Shown here: positions 14,936 to 23,162 of the stretch, piece by piece
Position numbering within the stretch: position 1 is the stretch's first letter
Layout of the letters: the number at the start of each line of letters is the position of its first letter
Assembly (NCBI RefSeq): GCF_964059235.1
Contig: NZ_OZ060452.1
Coordinates: 992,001-1,056,000 of the forward strand
DNA length: 64,000 nucleotides
From: Candidatus Tisiphia endosymbiont of Nedyus quadrimaculatus
Lineage (GTDB): Bacteria > Pseudomonadota > Alphaproteobacteria > Rickettsiales > Rickettsiaceae
Direction: 5' to 3'
The notes under the pieces: model-generated
What the model was told of the DNA's origin: nothing
What the model saw: only the letters and a program-made list of their open reading frames with translations
The model's database searches: none
Made by a program: the position numbers and the translations under genes

Positions 14936-15518
14936 TACCTAGACTATTTTTACAAAGTGTAATTATGTCATTGCTTATTTGTGGCATTTCAAGGTAGGTA
15001 GAGATTATTATAAAATGTTCTATAGTCTCCTCAATGATTTTCTTTACTTTCTCTAGAGATTTAGCCCCAATTGTTTGCAAGTTATGCTTTCTATCAAAAA
15101 GTTTAATCAGTGCTACATCATGTTTTTTTTGTTGAAATAATATATTTAATGTTTCTGCCGAACTAATCTTGCCATGAGGCTTAACCCTAGTCAAATCTTG
15201 CACTTGACTAGCCACTTGACTAGCCACTTGACTGCCAAAGATATAGGCAATCATAGGTTCGGTCAGTTTTGTATCTTCAATGGTATCGTGCAGTAATGCG
15301 GTAACAATCATGTCAGTTCTGAAATATTTTGGAATTTTTAGGGCTGTGTACTGGGCAACCATATAAGCCACCTCTATTGGATGCGAATAATACGGTTCGC
15401 CGGATTGTCTCATTTGACTGCCATGATATTTTTTAGCATAGTAGATGCCTTTTTTTACTACATCAATGTCTATTGGTTGCTTTACTTTTGTATTTAGCAA
15501 AATTAATTCATTAAGCAA
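14886..15518 (-). CDS. HD2: RelA/SpoT hydrolase-type HD protein, 5'-truncated by IS982
   Basis: A 210-aa HD-domain protein similar to single-domain (p)ppGpp hydrolases. Active-site blocks YYSHPIEVAY, ALLHDTIEDT and KLFDRKHNLQTI are present. A small internal duplication (SQVASQVASQVQDL) is absent from HD1 and HD3. The IS982 element at 15548-16548 displaced the native start seen in HD3; a stop codon from the IS end lies in frame upstream, so translation must begin at TTG 15518 or not at all. The C-terminus is unlike HD1 and HD3 and overlaps the MFS1 3' end by 50 nt. It lacks synthetase, TGS and ACT domains. Confidence 0.7.
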   Translation of the reverse strand: MLNELILLNTKVKQPIDIDVVKKGIYYAKKYHGSQMRQSGEPYYSHPIEVAYMVAQYTALKIPKYFRTDMIVTALLHDTIEDTKLTEPMIAYIFGSQVASQVASQVQDLTRVKPHGKISSAETLNILFQQKKHDVALIKLFDRKHNLQTIGAKSLEKVKKIIEETIEHFIIISTYLEMPQISNDIITLCKNSLGIKLQSSHNYQLPSLDL

Positions 15519-15547
15519 CCTCTCAGCATATGAACAAAACTGGTATT

Positions 15548-16548
15548 ACGTCAGTTCGGGATAAGATATAGATGAAATAGTAATAGATAAAAGGATTGTC
15601 AAAAAGGAGTGCCTGCAGTATTTATATTTTTAAACAAAAAAACAAACTACAGGCATGAAAAAAGATATCACAGAATTATATAGTTTTATAGATGATTTTT
15701 GTAAAATTTATTTGGAGTATGAACAGAGAAAGTTATTACCATCAAATAAGCAGAGAAATCGCTGTTGTAGCATGAGTTTAAGTGAAATGTTAACAATAAT
15801 AATTATGTTTCATACATCCTATGCTAAGAATTTTAAATTTTTCTATAAAAGTTATATAGAGTGCATGCATAAGGATGATTTCCCTAAAGCCTTGAGTTAT
15901 AATAGATTTGTTGAATTAATGGCACGATTATTCATACCGCTAAATATGTTGATTCATTTGTTGTTTGGTGAGGAAACAGGTATTTATTTTATTGACTCTA
16001 CAACGATTAAAGCTTGTCACAATAAAAGGCGTTATAGCAATAAAGTTTTTAAAGGATTAGCCAAACATAGTAAATCCTCTATGGGGTATTTTTATGGTTT
16101 TAAATTACATGTAATAATCAATAATAAAGGGGAGTTTATGGCATTAAAAGTGACCAAAGGCAATGTAGATGATAGGGTTCCAGTACCGGAGTTAACAAAA
16201 AGATTAACTGGAATTATAGCAGCTGATAAAGGTTATATTAAGCAAAATTTGTTCTTAAATTTATATGAAAGAGGCTTAAAAATGATTCATGGAATTAAGA
16301 AGAATATGGAAAATAAATTAATGGATTTGAAAGAAAAAATCTTACTTCGAAAGCGTAACTTAATTGAAACAGTTTTTGATTATCTAAAAAATAAAATGAA
16401 CCTTGAACATACTAGACATAGATCACCAATAAATGCCTTTGTCCATATATTATCTACTCTTGTTGCTTATTCATTAAAGAAAAATAAACCTTCAACAAAA
16501 TTTGATTTTAATCTACATGTTCTCAATATCCTTATCCCGAATTGACGT
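15548..16548 (+). mobile_element. IS982-family element, copy 2 (inverted at the same site)
   Basis: 1001 bp with the same GTATT direct repeat (15543-15547, 16549-16553) at the homologous position of HD2 as copy 1 has in HD1, but flipped end for end. The end-specific bases (CAG versus CAA before TTCGGG) confirm that the whole element is inverted. Confidence 0.9.
15655..16545 (+). CDS. IS982-family transposase
   Basis: 296 aa, identical in sequence to the copy at 12209-13099, with the same three catalytic blocks (FIDSTT, AADKGY, LIETVFDYLKN). It reads toward MFS2 and lies opposite to HD2. The leader is about 107 nt from the element's left end. Complete identity with copy 1 indicates recent transposition, duplication or gene conversion. 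Confidence 0.92.
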   Translation: MKKDITELYSFIDDFCKIYLEYEQRKLLPSNKQRNRCCSMSLSEMLTIIIMFHTSYAKNFKFFYKSYIECMHKDDFPKALSYNRFVELMARLFIPLNMLIHLLFGEETGIYFIDSTTIKACHNKRRYSNKVFKGLAKHSKSSMGYFYGFKLHVIINNKGEFMALKVTKGNVDDRVPVPELTKRLTGIIAADKGYIKQNLFLNLYERGLKMIHGIKKNMENKLMDLKEKILLRKRNLIETVFDYLKNKMNLEHTRHRSPINAFVHILSTLVAYSLKKNKPSTKFDFNLHVLNILIPN

Positions 16549-16553
16549 GTATT

Positions 16554-16935
16554 GTGAATTATCCCAATAGTTAATATCTTCCATAAAAACCATAATATTT
16601 TAATTATAAAGTTATAATAAACTAAAATTTTTATTGCTCAAAGCATTTACTACTTTTTATTTTTAAAAAGATACAATATTTTCTAATCTTGTTGTAAAAT
16701 TACAGTTTCTTATCCATAAAAGTAATATCCAATAATTCGCTAACATGCTATGCAGTTTTGATATTCAACATCTCTTTGATCTTAAGCCTATATTTTTACC
16801 AAATATCTCTTTTTCCCCATTCTAATTTATTTATAGAAATGTGATATTGTTACAACCAAGATTTATTATTTCAATTTTCTGTATTATTTTTTCTTGCTAT
16901 CGTTCAACCAAATCATCAATATATATATGTTATAT
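16554..16935. other. Repeated upstream region between HD2 and MFS2
   Basis: A near-identical copy of 13212-13590, including the severed 5' HD coding end (GTGAATTATCCCAATAG) next to the IS. The similarity ends at about 16920, where a palindromic repeat has been inserted before MFS2. Confidence 0.65.
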
Positions 16936-16954
16936 CTCAATTCTATAGTAAGAC

Positions 16955-17105
16955 ATTGGTTTAATAACCTAGGGTGTCACCCCTGCGTAAGCAGGGGTCT
17001 AAAGAAATAGACAGGAAGGGTGCTTTAGACATTCTAGATTCCCGCCTTCGCGGGAATGACATTAACCCTAGCGGGAATGACATGTAAGACATTGGTTATT
17101 ATATA
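16955..17105. repeat. Composite palindromic repeat upstream of MFS2
   Basis: Bounded by TAAGACATTGGTT at both ends (a direct repeat at 16950 and 17087). It contains TGTCACCCCTGCG...GCAGGGG and ATTCCCGCC...GCGGGAATGACA modules of the intergenic repeat family. It is absent from the equivalent place before MFS1. Confidence 0.7.
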
Positions 17106-17125
17106 AATATATAAAAGGTGAAAAA

Positions 17126-18457
17126 ATGATAGGATATCAGCAAGAACAAAGAAGCCTAACTAGAGAACAAAAAGAAGCAGTTGGATTGCTTTCAATAGGA
17201 ACATTCCTTGAATATTTTGATTTGATGCTTTATGTGCATATGGCTGTACTGTTGAATGAGTTGTTTTTTGAGCCTACTGATCCTAAGACAGCCTCTGTAA
17301 TGTCAGCATTTGCCTTTTGTTCCACTTATGTTTTACGTCCATTTGGGGCTTTGCTATTTGGTTGGATAGGAGATAATTATGGCCGTAAGCATACTGTTGT
17401 CATAACAACTTTTATGATGTCGATTTCTTGTATTGCTATGGCTAATTTACCAACTTATGCTCAAATAGGTATTACTGCCTCTTGGTTGGTTACAATATGC
17501 CGTATAGCTCAAGGTCTATCTTCCATGGGGGAAGTAGTAGGAGCCGATATTTACGTTATTGAAATCACCAAGCCACCTATACAATACCCCGCTGTAATGG
17601 CAACTGGGTCAATTTGTAGTGCTTTAGGCGGAACTTTTGCATTAGGTATTGCATCACTTGTTATATCTAATGGTTTTAATTGGCGCAATGCTTTTTGGGT
17701 AGGAGCAGGAGTTGCAGTAATTGGAGCTGCTGCAAGAACAAGGCTTAGAGAAACTCCTGATTTTGTTGATGCAAAACGTAGGGTCAAACAAGCTGTAATC
17801 AAAACTAATCAAGATTCTAAAATTGTAGAAAAAAGTGCCATTTGGAAAGAAAAAGTTAACAATAAAACTGCCTTAGCTATATTTTTTATGCAATGTTCAT
17901 GGCCAGTATGTTTTTATATTGCATATATATATTGTGGAAGTATTTTAAAAAATTCCTTTCACCTTAATGCAGAACAAATTATTCACCAAAATTTTATAGT
18001 ATCGATGATACACTTCTGTAGTTTGTTAGTATTAACATATTTAAGCTATAAAATATACCCGTTAAAGATCTTAAAAATTAGACTAACAATATTCTTAATT
18101 TTTATTATATCTTGTCCATATTTACTAAATAACGCTGAATCAGCATTTGATATATTACTAATTCAAACGTTTATTACCGTATTTGGCACCACGGTAAATC
18201 CTGCAATACCACTCTGTTATAAGTATTTGCCTGTTTTTAAACGTTTTACCTACGCTAGTTTTGCATATGCTTTATCACGTGCTTTCATATATATAGTAAC
18301 TTCTTTTTCACTTGTATATTGTACAAATTTCTTAGGTCATTGGGGAATTTTAGTCATTATAATTCCTGCATCTGTAGCTTTTATATATGCTATATATCAT
18401 TTTGAAGAACTAGAGAAAGTAGATACTCATCACTTCCAAAGGGAAGAGGCTTTGTAG
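17126..18457 (+). CDS. MFS transporter, ProP-like (MFS2)
   Basis: A 443-aa paralogue of MFS1 with the same start region (LTREQKEAVGLLSIGTFLEYFDLMLYVHMA), the loop 2-3 signature GWIGDNYGRKHTVV and the SSMGEVVGADIYV block. About 12 membrane segments are expected in the inner membrane; substrate unknown. The ATG is preceded by AAAAGGTGAAAA. The last 68 nt overlap the HD3 3' end on the other strand. It differs from MFS1 mostly after residue 210, so the pair is old enough to have diverged in substrate-facing regions. Confidence 0.88.
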   Translation: MIGYQQEQRSLTREQKEAVGLLSIGTFLEYFDLMLYVHMAVLLNELFFEPTDPKTASVMSAFAFCSTYVLRPFGALLFGWIGDNYGRKHTVVITTFMMSISCIAMANLPTYAQIGITASWLVTICRIAQGLSSMGEVVGADIYVIEITKPPIQYPAVMATGSICSALGGTFALGIASLVISNGFNWRNAFWVGAGVAVIGAAARTRLRETPDFVDAKRRVKQAVIKTNQDSKIVEKSAIWKEKVNNKTALAIFFMQCSWPVCFYIAYIYCGSILKNSFHLNAEQIIHQNFIVSMIHFCSLLVLTYLSYKIYPLKILKIRLTIFLIFIISCPYLLNNAESAFDILLIQTFITVFGTTVNPAIPLCYKYLPVFKRFTYASFAYALSRAFIYIVTSFSLVYCTNFLGHWGILVIIIPASVAFIYAIYHFEELEKVDTHHFQREEAL

Positions 18458-19094
18458 ATTCCTTCCTAGTAAGGTCTATACAAAGTTGAATTATTTTGTT
18501 TTCTACATCTCTTGTTTCTAGGTGGGCAGCAAGAAGTATAAATGTACCTATAGTTTCTTCTACTATTTTTTTAATCTTTTCTGAAGATTTTACACCAACA
18601 GTTTCTAAATTGTGAATTCTATCAAAAAGTTTAATCAATGCTACATCATGTTTCTTTTGTTGAAATAATATATTTAATGTTTCCGCCGAGCTAATCTTGC
18701 CATGAGGCTTAACCCTAGTCAAGTCTTGCACTTGACTAGCTACTTGACTGCCAAAGATGTAAGCAATCATCTTTTCGGTAAGTGGTGTATCCTCAATGGT
18801 ATCGTGTAGTAATGCAGTCACAATCATGTCTGTTCTGAAATATTGTGGAAGTTCTAGTGCTGTGTACTGGGCAACCATATACGCCACTTCAATCGGATGC
18901 GAGTAATATGGCTCGCCGGACTGTCTCATTTGACTGCCATGATATTTTTTAGCATAGTAGATGCCTTTTTTTACTACATCAATGTCTATTGGTTGCTTTA
19001 CTTTTGTATTTAGCAAAATTAATTCATTAACCAACCTCTCAGCATATGCACAATACTGGTATTGTGAATTATCCCAATAATTTATCTCTTCCAT
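18390..19094 (-). CDS. HD3: RelA/SpoT hydrolase-type HD protein, full length
   Basis: A 234-aa protein and the only complete member of the trio. It starts MEEINYWDNSQYQYCAYAERLVNELILL, a leader lost in HD1 and HD2. HD-fold residues are YYSHPIEVAY, ALLHDTIEDT and KLFDRIHNLETV. By family it should hydrolyse (p)ppGpp to GDP/GTP and pyrophosphate with Mn2+; there is no synthetase domain. Its 3' end overlaps MFS2 by 68 nt, tail to tail. The upstream DNA (19095-19260) matches the leaders of HD1 and HD2. Confidence 0.82.
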   Translation of the reverse strand: MEEINYWDNSQYQYCAYAERLVNELILLNTKVKQPIDIDVVKKGIYYAKKYHGSQMRQSGEPYYSHPIEVAYMVAQYTALELPQYFRTDMIVTALLHDTIEDTPLTEKMIAYIFGSQVASQVQDLTRVKPHGKISSAETLNILFQQKKHDVALIKLFDRIHNLETVGVKSSEKIKKIVEETIGTFILLAAHLETRDVENKIIQLCIDLTRKESTKPLPFGSDEYLLSLVLQNDI

Positions 19095-19260
19095 AGAAAA
19101 TCATAATATTTTTAATTATAAAGTTACAATAAACTAAAATTTTTATTACTCAAAGCATTTACTACTTTTTATTTTTAAAAATATGCATATTTTCTAATCT
19201 TGTTGTATAAATATACAGTTTCTTATCCATAAAAGTAATATCCAATAATTCGCTAACATG
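19095..19260. other. Upstream region of HD3, third copy of the HD leader
   Basis: Matches 13240-13400 and 16580-16745 (ATAAACTAAAATTTTTATT, TTATCCATAAAAGTAATATCC, AATAATTCGCTAACATG). Similarity stops sharply after AACATG at 19260, marking the edge of the HD/MFS array. Confidence 0.6.
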
Positions 19261-19277
19261 GGATATGTGGATGATGG

Positions 19278-19511
19278 TTAATACATCCCTAATTTCAGCT
19301 GGTATTTTAGCAACATCTCTTTTGTTGCCCTCCTAACTCGACTAATACTTAAACCGGTAATTTCAGAAATCTGCTTAGGTAAATATGAAAACTTGGCACG
19401 TAAATAAATACATTGAATCTTACGAAATGCTATCATATCTGAGGCTGATTTTAACAAAAATTCCATCCGACAAACTGTTTCTGATGGATAAACATATTGA
19501 TAACCTGACAT
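19278..19511 (-). pseudogene. Helix-turn-helix fragment, possibly of a transposase
   Basis: A 77-residue frame with a helix-turn-helix-like stretch (LPKQISEITGLSISRVRRATKEML). IS630-type transposases and some regulators start with such a domain. There is no catalytic domain and the frame ends just inside the array edge. I cannot assign the family. Confidence 0.35.
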
Positions 19512-19594
19512 TAGCTTTTTTATTTTTATTCTATAACTTAAATTATACCATCTTCATTCTATATTGAAAGATAATTAGTATTAGGATAAAAGTA

Positions 19595-19723
19595 ATGTAC
19601 CATAACAAAATCACTGACTCAGAAGCTCATGAAGCTGCGAGAAACTTAATTGGCTTCTGTCAAGAAATTATTAATTACAAGATGAAAAAGAAAGAAAAGG
19701 AAGATAACGAAAATAACAATTAA
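19595..19723 (+). CDS. Small hypothetical protein (42 aa)
   Basis: ATG at 19595; the product contains SEAHEAARNLIGFCQEIIN followed by a very Lys/Glu/Asn-rich tail. The AGGATAAAAGTA leader is a weak ribosome site. It resembles short proteins of mobile elements in composition only. It may be real or a remnant. Confidence 0.3.
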   Translation: MYHNKITDSEAHEAARNLIGFCQEIINYKMKKKEKEDNENNN

Positions 19724-19853
19724 CGGTAAAAAAACTGTTATTGACTTTAGGGGAGTATAGTTTAAAATTAAAAATGAAGTAACTGCAAAGTTACTTTGGG
19801 GTGTAGAAACCTGTAATCCATTCATGGTAATCATCAGCCATTAAATGATGAAT

Positions 19854-19918
19854 CCTCGACTTTCATGGTCGGGGAGATGCTAGCTATGTCCAGGGCTTAA
19901 GGTATTTACTTTAAGCCT
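19854..19918. other. Two hairpins resembling an IS200/IS605 right end
   Basis: CCTCGAC-TTTCATG-GTCGGGG forms a 7-bp stem at 19854-19874, in the context GAATCCTCGAC...GGGGAGATG, similar to the 3' end of IS605-type tnpB/omega RNA. A second stem, GGCTTAA with TTAAGCC, spans 19894-19917. No tnpB gene is recognisable upstream. Tentative. Confidence 0.3.
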
Positions 19919-19935
19919 AAAGTCTAGCGTAGCTG

Positions 19936-20496
19936 TTGAATGGCAGTTTTTCTAACTCCCCGATCGCCAAAGTAATCTATCAAGATTCTTTGGTGGTTAA
20001 ACTAAATAACTTTAAGTTTAATCACAAAGGGGATACTGCTATGATATATTCAACAACTTTAGCTTCTGAAGCAATCATCTTTTTTGATCCGGCTTATGAC
20101 CATCCTAAGGATCTGAAACTTAGAAATGATGTCATTACTACCAGCCAACAAGAAGGACTAACAGTAGTAGAAATTATCGAATCTAAAGGCTCTTATGATC
20201 ATACCACTCTTGGTTAATTAATTCGCCGAGTAATGAGTTGCAATAATAAGCCTGTCACCATCCTAATTAACGAAAATCTGCGGCATAAAACAATTAATAC
20301 ACTACTTTGGGCTGTACTTGGTACTTTGTCATCTGCTAGCTTAATCACTGTTACTACTTACGAAAGATGCTATGAAGAAGTACTCTTGCAAAAGGTAAAT
20401 ATAGAGGATGATTATTTTTTATATGTTGCTGCTACTTATTGTCAAAGACACCATACATTTGGTAGTAAAAAATCAAATTTAAATATAGATGAATAA
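19936..20496 (+). pseudogene. Unrecognised ORF broken by one in-frame stop
   Basis: One reading frame runs from 19936 (TTG) to 20496 with a single TAA at 20215-20217. Repaired, it would encode about 186 aa containing AIIFFDPAYDHP, GLTVVEIIESKGSYDHTTLG and VTILINENLRHKTINTLLWAVL. The layout (a strand ending in VVEIIESKG, then an Asn/Leu-rich helix) vaguely resembles a resolvase N-domain, but the Ser motif is absent. It precedes the recombinase fragments and may belong to the same integrated element. Function unknown. Confidence 0.4.
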
Positions 20497-20504
20497 TATC
20501 ACCA

Positions 20505-20632
20505 ATAAGGCAACTAAGGCTATTCTTCTAGCTTGTGTCTCATCAAAATAACAAGAAAAAGGCTACTCTATTAGCACAAAAATACTATCTGCAAGAATAT
20601 TGCACTTGTAAAGGTCTAAAAATTCTGAGAAT
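20505..20632 (+). pseudogene. Decayed N-terminal copy of the large serine recombinase
   Basis: The DNA aligns with 21129-21255 of the intact recombinase. The translation reads KATKAILLACVSSK, stop, QEKGYSI, against KATKAILLARVSTKEQEEGYSI in the intact gene. Only the catalytic N-terminus is left, with a stop codon and other changes. It is evidence for an earlier, related integrase gene at this site. Confidence 0.7.
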
Positions 20633-20636
20633 CTAT

Positions 20637-20864
20637 TACTCGATGATCAAGTTTTTTGAAGAACTTATAAATACTAGGTTTTAAGGCAGCTTTTTAAATT
20701 ATACTCAGCTACTTTAAACCATATCCTGCTATTATTATATTAATTACAAGAGTTTTTATCGTCTTAGAGTTAAGTAAATGGTACTTATTTTTTAGGAATC
20801 ACTCTTAAAAGGCATAATTTTCTAATTATTTCCTGCTACTCAGAAAAAACTTGATTATCGAGTA
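20637..20864. repeat. Short element with inverted ends
   Basis: TACTCGATGATCAAGTTTTT at the left is matched by AAAAACTTGATTATCGAGTA at the right, enclosing about 190 AT-rich bases without a gene. A single end-like copy (AAAAACTTGATTATCGAG) occurs at about 38258. Probably a small MITE. Confidence 0.45.
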
Positions 20865-21115
20865 TTAGAAAAGTTGCACTGTTAAAAAAATTATCTGGAT
20901 TTTCTAGACCTTAGTTCATTCTATTTTAAGAACATTATGTCAGACTAGTACAGCAAAGATGAAGGAGTTAATACTGAAAAAGAAATATTTTTTACTCTTG
21001 GCTCTAATACTAGGATAATTTAATGCAAACTCAACTGAACTTATGTGGTGCTTAATCTATCTTTAAATGCATAACGCTTTTAATTAAACAAAATTTATTA
21101 TTGTTAAGGGGAAAT
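20865..21115. other. Non-coding remnant region before the recombinase
   Basis: No gene longer than 20 codons. A frame at about 20961 encodes MKELILKKKYFLLLALILG, a signal-peptide-like start that stops immediately, presumably the remains of an exported protein gene. Confidence 0.3.
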
Positions 21116-22672
21116 ATGACAGAAACAGCACAAAAAGCTACTAAAGCTATTTTACTTGCTCGCGTTTCAACAAAAGAACAAGAAGAAGGATACTCTATTG
21201 AAGCACAGAAATACCGATTGCAAGAATATTGTCTGCGTAAAGGTTTAGAAATTCTAAAGATATTTGAATTCTCGGAGTCATCAACAGTAGGTAATCGTAA
21301 AAAGTTTCAGGAAGCTATAGACTTTGCTAAAAAACAAAAAGAGGTTATAGCAGTAGTTGCAGATAAAGTTGATCGATTACAACGTAGTTATAAAGAAACA
21401 CCTCTACTAAATGATCTAATTGAAAGAGCAAAAATCGAACTACATTTTTACACGGAAAATTGTATCATCCATAAGCATTCTACTTCGCAAGATAGGATGG
21501 TATGGAATATGTTTGTAATGATGGCTCAAAATTTCGTTGACAGTCTTAGAGATAACGTAAATCGTGCTATTGCCCAAAAACTACGCCAAGGAGAGTGGGT
21601 AAGTACTGCTCCCATTGGTTACTTGCATGTAACAAGTAGTAATAGTAGAGATCGAGGTAAGGGGAAAATAATAGTTGATCCTAACCGTGGTCCTTTGATT
21701 AAAAAAATATTTGAAACATATGCTACAGGTAGTCATACTCTACCTGAGATACTAAAGAAAACCAAAGAATGGGGACTACGCAATTCTAGAGGTAATCAAG
21801 ATTATTTATGCCACTCTCATCTTTATTCTATTATTACAAATCCATTTTATTACGGGGTAATGAGATTACTAAAAACTAAAAAAGAATACCCGCATATTTA
21901 TCCACCAATCATTAGTAAGGAGTTATTTGATGCTTGTCAAGCAGTACGCCTTGGTTGGAATAAAAAACCGTTTAAATATGGAGAGAAAGAGTATATATTT
22001 AGGGGGTTAATAAAATGTGCTGCCACTGGTCGAGTTGTTACTGCTGAAACCAAAAAGAAGACCTATGTTAATGGTCACACTGAAGAATGGATATATTTAA
22101 GAACTTGGGACTCAAATGAACCTGATAGGAGGATATACGTGAAAGAAGAAATAATACTACAAGAAGTAGAAAAAGTATTAGCAACACTCCATTTAGAGCC
22201 TGAATTGCGATCTGAAGTCATTGGTTATATTAAAAGCTCAGCAAAAATAGAGCAAGGTTTTCATAAAATGCGTATAGGAGAGCTACATACTGAGCATACT
22301 AAGATTAAAACTCGTATGGATAGGTTAACTGATTTATTTTTAGACGGTGATATTAGCAAGGAAGATCATGAAGAAAAACGTCAGAAATTAATACAAAAAC
22401 GTGAAGATATCGTGAAAGAAATAGAAAACCATGATTATGCTAATGATAAATTTTCAGAATGCTTGGTTAACCTAGTAGAACTGGCTTCCGGAGCGTTAGA
22501 AACCTTTAAAGGTTCGACTACGGAGGGAAAACGTAAATTGATAAATTTAGTATTTACGAACCTAAAATTAAAAGACGGAAAGCTAGACTTTATGCTACGT
22601 CCACCGTTTGACGCATTCGTAAAATGCACTGAAATCGGAGAATGGCGCACCCTAGAGGATTCGAACCTCTGA
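21116..22672 (+). CDS. Large serine recombinase (integrase)
   Basis: A 518-aa site-specific recombinase. The N-terminal resolvase domain (residues 10-150) contains ARVSTKEQEEGYSIEAQ with the nucleophilic Ser, plus ADKVDRLQRS. The recombinase domain follows (APIGY, GPLIKKIFETYATGSHTLPEI, ITNPFYYGV), and then a coiled-coil region (about 380-440). I start at 21116 because AAGGGGA lies 3-9 nt upstream. The last codons, GEWRTLEDSNL, are read from the antisense strand of the 3' half of a tRNA-Arg gene. This indicates that the gene arrived by integration at that tRNA and gained its end there. A decayed partial copy of the gene sits just upstream. Confidence 0.9.
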   Translation: MTETAQKATKAILLARVSTKEQEEGYSIEAQKYRLQEYCLRKGLEILKIFEFSESSTVGNRKKFQEAIDFAKKQKEVIAVVADKVDRLQRSYKETPLLNDLIERAKIELHFYTENCIIHKHSTSQDRMVWNMFVMMAQNFVDSLRDNVNRAIAQKLRQGEWVSTAPIGYLHVTSSNSRDRGKGKIIVDPNRGPLIKKIFETYATGSHTLPEILKKTKEWGLRNSRGNQDYLCHSHLYSIITNPFYYGVMRLLKTKKEYPHIYPPIISKELFDACQAVRLGWNKKPFKYGEKEYIFRGLIKCAATGRVVTAETKKKTYVNGHTEEWIYLRTWDSNEPDRRIYVKEEIILQEVEKVLATLHLEPELRSEVIGYIKSSAKIEQGFHKMRIGELHTEHTKIKTRMDRLTDLFLDGDISKEDHEEKRQKLIQKREDIVKEIENHDYANDKFSECLVNLVELASGALETFKGSTTEGKRKLINLVFTNLKLKDGKLDFMLRPPFDAFVKCTEIGEWRTLEDSNL

Positions 22673-22719
22673 CCTACGGATTAGAAATCCGTTGCTCTAT
22701 CCAGCTGAGCTAAGGGTGC
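22643..22719 (-). tRNA. tRNA-Arg (anticodon UCU)
   Basis: Cloverleaf on the minus strand: acceptor GCACCCT/AGGGTGC, D arm GCTC...GAGC, anticodon stem ACGGA/TCCGT with loop TTTCTAA giving anticodon TCT, T arm AGAGG-TTCGAAT-CCTCT, discriminator G, and an encoded CCA (22643-22645). It reads AGA codons as Arg. The recombinase gene ends inside it, making it a likely attachment site. Confidence 0.95.
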
Positions 22720-22720
22720 G

Positions 22721-22855
22721 TATACTCAAATGATTTAGAGAATTGGAACGGAAAACAAGGGATGAACGAACGGAGCGTACATCTAGTACGTGAGTATGCG
22801 AAATCCCCGCAAGTATTTGCAAAAGCCAATTCTTCAAAGCAGAAGAGTATATATA
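22721..22855. repeat. Palindromic repeat after the tRNA
   Basis: The outer parts TATACTC...GAGAATTGG and CCAATTCTT...GAGTATA are inverted, and the inner part contains GTACATCTAGTAC. Similar end sequence (TATACTCTTCTGCTTTG) occurs after erpA at 42735. No gene. Confidence 0.5.
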
Positions 22856-23014
22856 CAAAGATGCTTGTTTTATATCAGCTAAGGTGATCTTTTTCAAGTG
22901 CAAAAAATAATAACTTTTTCTCTAACATAACCTCAGTTCGATATAAGCACCAAACAAAATGCTGTGCATTATGTAAAAACATAAACAAACTTATATCTTA
23001 AAAACATGTTATAA

Positions 23015-23160
23015 GTAGTTGTAAGAGGGTGACTTGAAACAAGCTAGACTGAAATAGTCGTGAACAGAATAAGTACCCTCTATCGTTAAGTTTGCTTTGA
23101 ACAAATTGCAGAAGGTACTGCAGTGCAGTAGCCTTGCACAATAAGATGAAGGAGATTATA
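23015..23160 (+). ncRNA. Structured leader of IS110 element, candidate bridge RNA (copy B)
   Basis: AGAGGGT (23024-23030) pairs with ACCCTCT (23075-23081), enclosing a smaller stem GACT-GAAAT-AGTC (23047-23059). A further stem follows (CTGCAGTGCAG region, about 23118-23128). It directly precedes the IS110 gene, as in copy A at 9645. The arrangement matches where IS110 bridge RNAs are encoded. Confidence 0.45.
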
Positions 23161-23162
23161 CT

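Noticed and set aside
17551-17802. Minus-strand frame inside MFS2
   Set aside because: Complement of membrane-segment codons; no independent support.
22697-22903. Minus-strand frame starting in the palindromic repeat and running into the tRNA
   Set aside because: It overlaps the tRNA-Arg gene and consists of repeat DNA.
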